DNA from: an uncultured Planctomycetaceae bacterium
GTDB lineage: Bacteria; Planctomycetota; Planctomycetia; Planctomycetales; Planctomycetaceae
Direction of reading: 5' to 3'
DNA length: 64,000 nucleotides
Assembly: GCA_943787265.1 (NCBI GenBank)
Contig: CALSLT010000007.1
Coordinates: forward strand, 1 to 64,000
Part shown: piece after piece, positions 47,185-53,934 of the stretch
How positions within the stretch are numbered: the first letter of the stretch is position 1
How the letters are laid out: the number at the start of each line of letters is the position of its first letter
Notes under the pieces: model-generated
What the model was told of the DNA's origin: nothing
The model's input: the letters and a program-made list of their open reading frames with translations, nothing else
Databases searched by the model: none
Made by a program: the position numbers and the translations under genes

Positions 47185-47613
47185 GACAGCAAACTCAAGC
47201 GATTGAAGCGGTGGAACTTCGACCAACTCCACATGCCTCGATCTGATGAACTCTTCAGAAGCAACTACTTCAACACGACGTTGTGCGGCGGCACTCCGAC
47301 TGTGCTGAGAAGCTGCTCCTATCAGTGTTTGTAAAAACGGGTGACGCAAAGCTTTCGCAACGTGATGATTGCGCAGAGTGGAGTCGCGGAGCCCAGCATT
47401 TCCGAATCCGGAAACGCGGCTGAACACACAGACCAGCAATGACGGGTAAATCTGTCTGATCAGCGGCCCTGGGAAACAACGCTCCAGACCACAAAGCAAC
47501 AATCAGTTCAGCATTGGTGCGAGGCGACCACTGCATCGCACCAAAGAATCCGTCCAACTGCAATCCACAAAAAGACTTTCGGCGACGACATGGCCGAATC
47601 GAGCCATTATCAG

Positions 47614-47653
47614 AAGGAGGCGATTCCAAAGTCAAACAAGACTTTGCCTCCTT
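47614..47653 (+). ncRNA. Two-part hairpin in the leader region of the giant gene
   Basis: Plus-strand order: AAGGAGGC, GATTCC, AAAGTC, loop AAACAA, GACTTT, GCCTCCTT. The inner six and outer eight bases pair perfectly, with GATTCC as a one-sided bulge, and two further T follow. On the minus strand the same element presents AAGGAGGC about 480 nt upstream of the giant gene's ATG, so a folded leader could hide or expose it. Whether it acts as a terminator, a leader structure or a small RNA is undecided. Confidence 0.4.
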
Positions 47654-47759
47654 TTGATGTTTGGATCTGTCTTCTTGAGCATTGTCAGTCATCAGACGGA
47701 ACATCTGCGCAGCCTTTCTATCCTCCCGAGAATACGGGTATCAACAGGATCGTCAGGGA

Positions 47760-47775
47760 TGGATCACTCGATCCA
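47760..47775. other. Small inverted repeat TGGATC-ACTC-GATCCA
   Basis: Perfect six-base arms around a four-base loop in the gene-free region. It could be an operator or a minor hairpin. There is no further support. Confidence 0.3.
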
Positions 47776-47973
47776 GACCGGATCACAACGCGCAGGCGAG
47801 GTGGCTTATGAGGCCAAAATCGGATGCGCCGGTTAGACCGAAACTGATGAGTCAAGTTCCTGCTTCGGCTACGAACGTCCGGAAATGGCTGGATTTCGGC
47901 AACAATCAGGCCGCATCCGATATCCGTGACAACCACTGAATGAGAAAGAGGTTAGAACGAATCATCCCGGTTT

Positions 47974-47992
47974 CGCCTGATTGAAGCAGGCG
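47974..47992 (-). terminator. Hairpin downstream of the beta-hydroxyacid dehydrogenase
   Basis: CGCCTG and CAGGCG pair around a 7-nt loop, with a further CGG/CCG pairing outside a small internal loop. It lies about 80 nt beyond the dehydrogenase stop at 48071 in the direction of transcription. No U-run follows, so termination is a guess from position and symmetry. Confidence 0.4.
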
Positions 47993-48070
47993 TCCCGTGT
48001 TGCGACTGTCGGGGTGAAGGTAAAGCTGACATCGGCGACGCCAATGGCGAATTATCGCCACGCCAGAAGC

Positions 48071-48943
48071 TCATTCTGCGGAATGGAATGCCTTGATAAT
48101 GGCACTGTTGTCGAGGTCACCGTTACCAGACTCAACGAGCTTCTTAAGAAGCGTTTGATGGACCGCCGACATTGGGAGGTTCGCTCCCACAGCCTGACCG
48201 GTGTCCAGAATGACCTTCACATCTTTCAAATGCTGAGCCAGCCGAGCCTGCGGTTTGAACTCCCGCTGGAGCATCTTCTCACCCTTTGTCTCCATCACAG
48301 CCGAGACTGCAGGGCTTGCCTGGAGCACTTCCAGCGTTGTTGCGGGGTCCAACCCGAGCGACTCTGCATAGCCGAGCCCTTCAGCGAGGACCGCTCGATT
48401 CAGTCCAAGCACCAGGTTCACGGCCAGTTTCATGCGCGACCCGCTGCCGGCTGGCCCAAGATGAAACGTTCGTTTTGCGAGATCGTCGAACAGTGCGAGA
48501 CATCGATCGAACGCGTCGACTGATCCGCCCGCCATGATGATCACATCACCGGCGCGAGCCTGTTGACTCGACCCACCGACCGTTGCGTCCAGATAGTCAA
48601 TACCGAGGCCGGCCAGAAGGTCAGCAACAGATTCGACCTCTGCGGGGTTTCCGGTCGTCGTATCGACTATCGTTTGCCCTGCTCGCAATTCCTTCTTCAA
48701 CGACGAAACAACATCCGCGACAACCTGAGACGTCGGCAGACTTAGCAGGATGACATCAAAACCAGCGACATCCTCTAAACGATTCAGGGCGACACCGCCG
48801 GCTTGCGACAGCGAGTTCTGCCGATCAGAGTCAATGTCGAATCCAGAAACTGACCAGCCTTCAGCAAGCAGCCGATCGGCCAGCGCCGATCCCAGCAGAC
48901 CAAGCCCCACAAGTCCGATCGATTTCACAGAACAGTTCCTCAT
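48071..48943 (-). CDS. NAD(P)-dependent oxidoreductase of the 3-hydroxyisobutyrate dehydrogenase family
   Basis: This 290-residue protein has the normal family length. An N-terminal Rossmann fold carries G13-L-G15-L-L-G18 and an acidic residue, D36, after the second strand, which favours NAD over NADP (inference). D119-A-T-V-G-G-S is the substrate-loop signature, and G-S-G-S-R-M-K172-L-A-V-N176 carries the catalytic lysine and asparagine. The all-alpha C-terminal dimerisation domain is complete. The family oxidises beta-hydroxyacids such as 3-hydroxyisobutyrate, tartronate semialdehyde or 6-phosphogluconate; the substrate here is not determinable. It is cytoplasmic, with no signal peptide. 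Its ATG is 6 bp from the divergent uvrC start, so each promoter must lie within the other gene's 5' region, unless the transcripts are leaderless. No Shine-Dalgarno is visible. Confidence 0.9.
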   Translation of the reverse strand: MRNCSVKSIGLVGLGLLGSALADRLLAEGWSVSGFDIDSDRQNSLSQAGGVALNRLEDVAGFDVILLSLPTSQVVADVVSSLKKELRAGQTIVDTTTGNPAEVESVADLLAGLGIDYLDATVGGSSQQARAGDVIIMAGGSVDAFDRCLALFDDLAKRTFHLGPAGSGSRMKLAVNLVLGLNRAVLAEGLGYAESLGLDPATTLEVLQASPAVSAVMETKGEKMLQREFKPQARLAQHLKDVKVILDTGQAVGANLPMSAVHQTLLKKLVESGNGDLDNSAIIKAFHSAE

Positions 48944-48949
48944 TCAGTC

Positions 48950-50374
48950 ATGACAAACGACGACGTTCCAACTTCTGACGACACCGTTCTCGGCAACACC
49001 GTGCCGGATGATAAGGCATCTGCCGACGTCGACGCTCCCGTCCTTTCATCGAACGAGGATGCGACTGCCGAGAAACTCCCGCCGCACGAGAAGGTTCGAA
49101 AGTTCCCTACAACGCCGGGCGTCTACCTGATGAAGGACCCGCTCGACCGAGTCATCTACGTCGGGAAAGCAGTCAACCTCCGAAGCCGCGCGGGCAGTTA
49201 CTTCACCGCCGCCGCCGCGACCGACCGTCGCACCGTCGATCTGATTCCAGAAATCGCAGACATCGACTTCATCCCGACCGACAGCGAAGTCGACGCGCTG
49301 CTGCTCGAAGCTCGACTGATCAAAGACATCCAGCCGCGTTTCAATTCGGAACTCAAAGACGACAAGACGTTCCCGTACCTGCAAATTTCAACGCACGAAG
49401 ACTTTCCCAGGATCGAGTTCACGCGGAAGCCGGAAACCAAAGGCGTGAAACTCTACGGGCCGTTCACCAGTGCAAAGAAACTGCGAGGCACCATCTCCGT
49501 CCTGCAGAAGATATTCCGATTTCGCAACTGCACACTCGACATCGAAGACGGCGACGAGAAATGGCGATGGTTCCGACCATGCCTCCTGGCGAGCATCAAT
49601 CAGTGTACCGCACCCTGCAACCTGCGGATCAGCAAAGAGGACTACAAACGCGACATCCGACGGTTACGGATGTTTCTCGACGGAAAGAAAGACCGACTCT
49701 TCAAAGAGCTGCGCGCAGAAATGGAGTTCGCCTCAAGCGAGCTGAAGTTCGAACGCGCCGCTAGAATTCGAGACGAAATTAAAGCTCTCGACGCCTTGAA
49801 TCTAAGCGGCAGCCTGGACGAAGACGTTCAGCCGGAAGTCTTCTACATCGACCCCAAGAAGGGGGTCGAGGGTCTGCGACGCACCTTCAAGCTCCCGCGA
49901 GCACCGCGCCGCATCGAGGGTGTCGACATCGCTCACCTGCAAGGCGGAGAAACTGTAGCCAGCCTCGTTCAGTTCATCGACGGACTCCCGTTCAAACACG
50001 GCTACAAGCGGTTCAAAATTCGAACAGTCGCCGGAGTCGACGACTTCGCATCGATTCACGAAGTCATCTCGCGCCGATTCCGCAGGCTTTCGCAGGACGG
50101 CGAACCGTTCCCTGATTTGCTATTGATCGACGGCGGCAAAGGGCAGCTCAACGCAGCGATGGACGCGATGAGGGCGCTGGATATTGATCCGCCATTTACA
50201 ATTGGCCTGGCGAAACGCGAAGAAGAAGTCTTCCTGCCCGGAATCTCCGAGCCGAAAATCCTCAGCCGGCATTCATTCGGTCTCAGACTTCTCCAGTACG
50301 TGCGTGACGAAGCTCACCGTTTCGCTCAGCACTACCACCACATTCTCCGCAACAAATCAACTTTTGACGAATAG
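48950..50374 (+). CDS. uvrC: Short UvrC-type excinuclease subunit lacking the C-terminal HhH domain
   Basis: UvrC makes the dual incisions in nucleotide excision repair. A ~47-residue acidic extension precedes the GIY-YIG domain (G57-V-Y, Y70-V-G, R78). Four cysteines, C194, C211, C219 and C223, match the known [4Fe-4S] ligands of E. coli UvrC, with the last two spacings (8 and 4) identical. A UVR/UvrB-binding helical motif lies near 245-287. The RNase H-like nuclease core has G-V-D325-I-A-H, L-L-I-D-G-G-K-G-Q and D-E-A-H-R-F-A. At 474 residues it is well below the usual ~600. About 110 residues between UVR and the nuclease core are missing, and it ends right after the core, without the (HhH)2 DNA-binding domain. 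The stop is clean and an operon partner follows 10 bp later, so this looks like a stable short form rather than a fresh truncation. Confidence 0.9.
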   Translation: MTNDDVPTSDDTVLGNTVPDDKASADVDAPVLSSNEDATAEKLPPHEKVRKFPTTPGVYLMKDPLDRVIYVGKAVNLRSRAGSYFTAAAATDRRTVDLIPEIADIDFIPTDSEVDALLLEARLIKDIQPRFNSELKDDKTFPYLQISTHEDFPRIEFTRKPETKGVKLYGPFTSAKKLRGTISVLQKIFRFRNCTLDIEDGDEKWRWFRPCLLASINQCTAPCNLRISKEDYKRDIRRLRMFLDGKKDRLFKELRAEMEFASSELKFERAARIRDEIKALDALNLSGSLDEDVQPEVFYIDPKKGVEGLRRTFKLPRAPRRIEGVDIAHLQGGETVASLVQFIDGLPFKHGYKRFKIRTVAGVDDFASIHEVISRRFRRLSQDGEPFPDLLLIDGGKGQLNAAMDAMRALDIDPPFTIGLAKREEEVFLPGISEPKILSRHSFGLRLLQYVRDEAHRFAQHYHHILRNKSTFDE

Positions 50375-50384
50375 CGAACCAACG

Positions 50385-51350
50385 ATGGCAGAAATTCTCG
50401 TCTCCGAAAACATCACCGGCGAAGCGATGACTCACCTTCGCGAAACTCACGACGTCGCATTCGAACCCGAACTGTGGCAGAACGTCGACCAACTGACCGA
50501 GCAACTGCGGACCGCGCGAGCGATCATCGTACGAAATCAAACGAAGATCACTCGAGAACTGATCGAAGCCGCACCCAATCTGCAGATCATTGGCCGGGCG
50601 GGAGCAGGTCTCGACAACATCGACACCGAAGCCGCCAGCGAGGCGGGCATCGTCGTCAGTTACACGCCGAGCGAAAACTCGATATCCGTAGCCGAGTTGG
50701 TGCTCGGCTTCATGCTGACAGCCGTCCGCCGAATTCCCGCTGCCTGGCTGCACACTCGCAGCGGCGGTTGGAACCGCATGCAGTTTGTCGGCGGCGAGCT
50801 GTTCGGAAAAACGCTAGGCATCGTCGGCCTGGGACGGATCGGGCGACTGGTCGCTGAACGAGCTCGTGCCTTCGGAATGACGATCATCGCTCACGACGAG
50901 TTTATCGATTCGACTTCACCCTTCGTCGATGAACTCGGAGCAACACTGACTTCGCTTGATGACCTGTTGGAACAATCCGATTTCGTTTCCGTTCACGTTC
51001 CGCTGACGCCAGAGACACGCAACTGCTTTTCGAGTGAAGCCTTTCAGAAGATGAAGTCATCTGCCTGGTTCATAAATGCTTCTCGTGGCGAAGTCGTCGA
51101 TGAAGCAGCATTGCTGCAAGCGTTGAACGAAAAACAAATCGCCGGCGCTGCTCTCGACGTCCGCTCGCAGGAGCCTCCCGAAGATAACGAATTCGGAAAA
51201 CTGACCAACGTAATTCTGACACCTCACATCGGAGCGTTCACCAACGAGGCTCAGGAACGAGTCGTCGCCGCTGTGTGCAGTGACGTCGTCGCCATCCTCG
51301 GCGGAAACTCAGCCGCCAACACCTTCAACTTTGCGGAGCCGAAGCGGTAG
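50385..51350 (+). CDS. D-isomer-specific 2-hydroxyacid dehydrogenase (phosphoglycerate dehydrogenase-like)
   Basis: This 321-residue protein is SerA-like but has no C-terminal ACT or ASB domain. It has the NAD-binding motif G148-L-G-R-I-G153 and an aspartate-lacking HDEF after the second strand. The catalytic triad is complete: R234 (N-A-S-R-G-E), E263 (S-Q-E-P) and H281 (T-P-H-I-G). It converts a D-2-hydroxyacid to a 2-keto acid with NAD(H); 3-phosphoglycerate, glycerate and hydroxypyruvate are all possible. The ATG at 50385 follows the uvrC stop by 10 bp and matches the family N-terminus; a longer in-frame extension from 50184 would overlap uvrC and is rejected. Probably co-transcribed with uvrC, though no functional link is known. 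Confidence 0.9.
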   Translation: MAEILVSENITGEAMTHLRETHDVAFEPELWQNVDQLTEQLRTARAIIVRNQTKITRELIEAAPNLQIIGRAGAGLDNIDTEAASEAGIVVSYTPSENSISVAELVLGFMLTAVRRIPAAWLHTRSGGWNRMQFVGGELFGKTLGIVGLGRIGRLVAERARAFGMTIIAHDEFIDSTSPFVDELGATLTSLDDLLEQSDFVSVHVPLTPETRNCFSSEAFQKMKSSAWFINASRGEVVDEAALLQALNEKQIAGAALDVRSQEPPEDNEFGKLTNVILTPHIGAFTNEAQERVVAAVCSDVVAILGGNSAANTFNFAEPKR

Positions 51351-51387
51351 GCTGGGTCGCAACTAAGCTGGGACGCGTCCCAGCCTA
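51348..51387. terminator. Palindromic bidirectional terminator / dispersed repeat
   Basis: An 18-nt perfect palindrome, GCTGGGACGCGTCCCAGC (51367-51384), sits between two convergent genes. TAGGCTGGG at 51348-51356 is also the inverse of CCCAGCCTA at 51379-51387, so two alternative stems are possible. The first three bases, TAG, are the stop codon of the 2-hydroxyacid dehydrogenase. Position and symmetry suggest termination in both directions. The near-duplicate arm suggests a mobile or REP-like repeat family. Confidence 0.6.
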
Positions 51388-51397
51388 CGATCCCCTG

Positions 51398-53812
51398 TTA
51401 CTTCGATGTCGCAAGTTTCTGTTCGACGTTCAGAATTTGCCGAGTGGCTTTGCCGTCCTGGGCGAGCAATCGCTTTGATTCTTTGAGCAGCCACTCAGGA
51501 TCCATGAACGGTTCGTGGCTAATGTCCTGCCATCGGACAAGGCCGTCTTCGTCGATCAGGAAGGTTCCGTGCAAGGCTTGCTGTTCGAAGTCGTCGTAGA
51601 CTCGCCAGGCTTTGAATACGTCCAGCTTTTCGTCGGACACCAACGGAAACGGCATTCCGCCTTTGTAGTTGTCGATCGACTGTTTGAGGTCCTTCTGAGA
51701 GTCCGTGCTGATACCGACTAACTCAATCCCGGCTTCGGCGTATTGCTTAGCTGCCGGAGCGAACTTCTGGAGCTGCTCGGCACAGTGCAGGCAGCCGTAC
51801 CCCAGATAGAAGATCACGACGACTGGTTTCCCTTGATAGTTTTCCAGCGAAAACGATTTTCCATTCGTGTCCTTTAGCACCCATTCTGTTGCCGGCATGG
51901 GTTGCCAGCGGAACGGACCAAGCGAGTCCAGTTCGGGACGATCACCAAAATCGTCCGGACGCTCTTTCTGAATTCTCCAGTCTTCCGGGTAGCCGAGCTC
52001 TTTGGCGATCGAAGCCAGCCGGTCAAACACCGGCGAACCAAACTGGATGTCGCCAGAGATTTCACGCAGCTCGTCGAACGCTTTGCTGGCTTCGTCTTTC
52101 TTTTCATTCTGCCAGAGGATTTCGATCTTACCCGCCAGAGGATGAACGCGTTTTTCACGACTCTTCAGGTACGGCTCCAGAGTCTTCGTGGCATCTTTCG
52201 TTTTGCCAATCGTGTTTTGAACTTTGGCCAGGACAAGTCCGTCGCCGCTGGCTTTCTTCAACTGCGTAACGGCTTCTTCCAAGTCGTCCTTCGCGAGTGC
52301 CTGGTGCCCCTTGATCGCTGCGACAGCCTGTTTGACCGGCATGCGTGGGTCCGGTTTTCCGCGCGGCTTGGAAGGCGGCCCTTCAGGCTTCGGTGGAGGC
52401 TCAGGAATGCGATCCTTCTCCGCTTTCAGTCGACGTTTTTCAGCGTCCGCTTTCTTTTTCTTCAACGCTTCAGCGGCTTTCTTCTTTGCTTCCGCTTCAT
52501 TCTTCTGATGCTCTTTCTCCGCCTTTTGAAGTCGCTCATCAAGCAACGTCAGCACATTCTGAACTTCTTCGTCATCGCCAAGTCGTGCCGATGCGATGCC
52601 GAGATACCTCAGTCGTTTAAGTTGTTCTTTGTCGACGTCAGTTTCTTCGAGATAAGGCTGCCGGCAGAGACTCGCCAGAAGTTCCCATTGCTCGTAACGA
52701 AACAGTTCGTCGAAAAGTCTCAGTCGGCCGTAGTGAGCGCTGCCCTTCTTCGAAAATGTGTTGTACTTCGGGTGGCGTGGCAACTCGGTCATATTCATGG
52801 CCAGGTCGACCGCGTCTCGCCAGCGTCCGATGTGACCCATGTTCCGAATCAACCATTCGTTGTTATGGGCGAAGTTATGAATCTGATCGGGCATCACCCG
52901 GTCACGCATCATGTGAGAGTGGTCAACTCGCGCGGACGCTTCCTGCTGCCAGACGGCGTCCGAGTACCGTTTCTCTCGCGAATAGATGTGCCCGGGCATG
53001 TGCCACATGTGGGCGATCCCTGACGCCGCCGCGCCACACTTAGCTGCGGAATTCAACGCCTTGCCCGAATCTTTGTAGTCCCACAGGTGAATGCGAAAAT
53101 GATGGACGGGATGCAGCGGCTCGATCGCCAGAACTTCATTCAGAGCATCGTTGGCATCGTCATAGGAAAGCTTGAGGTCGCTACGGTATCGATACATCGC
53201 GAATGCTCGATCCGCCTTCACTTCCAGGTTGTCGGGAAATTCCTTCGCCATCTTCTCGACAGCGGCAAAGTACGGTTTGGTCTTGTCGGATTTCTTCTTC
53301 GACTTGTTGTTGAGGTAAGCGCTCCACGCGTCAATCATCATGCCTTCGAGTTTGCCGGCGCTGCTTTTTCGTTTGACGGCTTCTTCGATGAACGACTTGG
53401 CGCGTTTCGCGTTCTTGTCGTTGGCTCGTGCCATGCCCCAGTAAGCGATCGCGCAGTCGGGATCGAGCATCGCTGCCTGTCGGAAAGAACGCTCGGCTTC
53501 GAGATACCAGTATCCCCAAAGCTGTCCCATGCCTTGTCGGACAAAGTCGGCAGCTTTCGGATTTTTTGTTGTGACGTCGAATTCAACCTTGCCCGTACCT
53601 TCCATCAGGTAGGCCTTCTGTCGAGGCCCTTCATTAAACGCCTCACCGTGAAACGAATGACCTGCCAGGACGCCCGGTTGAGATTCGTCAGCGCTCGGAA
53701 TTTCCGGGTTGGACGCATCGACTTCGGTGTCCGCAGCATGGACTAACGACGAAGAGCTGAGCCATCCAAGAGCGGCGACACAAATACAAGCTGAATTCAG
53801 GAAGGACTTCAT
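51398..53812 (-). CDS. Exported TPR-like protein with C-terminal peroxiredoxin/TlpA-type thioredoxin fold
   Basis: From ATG 53812 the protein is 804 residues and begins with a good signal peptide (MKSFLNSACICVAALGW... cut near V-H-A/A-D). AGGGA stands 8 nt upstream. A longer ORF from 53917 would bury this signal and is rejected. Residues ~75-420 contain TPR-like helical pairs, with a His-rich stretch near 268-345 (HMWHMPGH, DHSHMM, NFAHNN). A Lys/Glu/Ala coil and a Pro-rich linker follow near 440-510. The last ~170 residues are an AhpC/TSA-Redoxin fold: GKPVVVIFYLGYGCLHC with a C-x-x-C pair near 672, then a FLIDEDG strand. A thiol-disulfide or peroxide-linked role in the periplasm is likely (inference). 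Third of three co-oriented genes, 122 bp after the ThuA fusion. Confidence 0.82.
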   Translation of the reverse strand: MKSFLNSACICVAALGWLSSSSLVHAADTEVDASNPEIPSADESQPGVLAGHSFHGEAFNEGPRQKAYLMEGTGKVEFDVTTKNPKAADFVRQGMGQLWGYWYLEAERSFRQAAMLDPDCAIAYWGMARANDKNAKRAKSFIEEAVKRKSSAGKLEGMMIDAWSAYLNNKSKKKSDKTKPYFAAVEKMAKEFPDNLEVKADRAFAMYRYRSDLKLSYDDANDALNEVLAIEPLHPVHHFRIHLWDYKDSGKALNSAAKCGAAASGIAHMWHMPGHIYSREKRYSDAVWQQEASARVDHSHMMRDRVMPDQIHNFAHNNEWLIRNMGHIGRWRDAVDLAMNMTELPRHPKYNTFSKKGSAHYGRLRLFDELFRYEQWELLASLCRQPYLEETDVDKEQLKRLRYLGIASARLGDDEEVQNVLTLLDERLQKAEKEHQKNEAEAKKKAAEALKKKKADAEKRRLKAEKDRIPEPPPKPEGPPSKPRGKPDPRMPVKQAVAAIKGHQALAKDDLEEAVTQLKKASGDGLVLAKVQNTIGKTKDATKTLEPYLKSREKRVHPLAGKIEILWQNEKKDEASKAFDELREISGDIQFGSPVFDRLASIAKELGYPEDWRIQKERPDDFGDRPELDSLGPFRWQPMPATEWVLKDTNGKSFSLENYQGKPVVVIFYLGYGCLHCAEQLQKFAPAAKQYAEAGIELVGISTDSQKDLKQSIDNYKGGMPFPLVSDEKLDVFKAWRVYDDFEQQALHGTFLIDEDGLVRWQDISHEPFMDPEWLLKESKRLLAQDGKATRQILNVEQKLATSK

Positions 53813-53868
53813 CGACTGGTTCCCTGAGAGAAGGAGATTCGACGGCGGGATGGCAACTTTGAGGTGGG

Positions 53869-53904
53869 AGTTGGCTGGGCGAAAGCTTGCCCTTTCTGCC
53901 AACT
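53869..53904 (-). terminator. Hairpin between the ThuA-fusion gene and the TPR gene
   Basis: AGTTGGC pairs with GCCAACT, and inside it GGGC pairs with GCCC around an 8-nt loop. It lies about 31 nt after the stop of the upstream gene and 57 nt before the TPR gene's start. It could partly terminate, or set a processing point that lowers or raises expression of the second gene. No U-tract. Confidence 0.45.
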
Positions 53905-53934
53905 GAGAATCCGGCATCGTAACATTTTGCGGAG

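Larger units (their letters stand above)
47171..48070. other. 900-bp intergenic region upstream of the giant gene
   Basis: No convincing gene is seen. The longest frame (minus, 47704-47270) has an Arg/Ser/Cys-rich composition, no recognisable domain and poor codon use. The region holds three hairpins (47614-47653, 47760-47775, 47974-47992). It must include the promoter and leader of the giant gene and the 3' end of the dehydrogenase transcript. No -35/-10 pair could be assigned with confidence. Confidence 0.6.

Noticed and set aside
47270..47704. 144-residue minus-strand ORF in the gene-free region
   Set aside because: Arg/Ser/Cys-rich composition, no recognisable domain, no conserved look; more likely leader or random frame.
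47981..48523. 180-residue plus-strand ORF
   Set aside because: It overlaps the well-supported beta-hydroxyacid dehydrogenase on the opposite strand and has no domain.
50184..50384. N-terminal extension of the 2-hydroxyacid dehydrogenase overlapping uvrC
   Set aside because: The extension is the uvrC coding sequence in another frame; the family N-terminus begins at 50385.
53813..53917. Upstream ATG for the TPR-redoxin gene
   Set aside because: It would add 35 residues in front of a clear signal peptide and overlap an intergenic hairpin; ATG at 53812 has AGGGA at the right distance.
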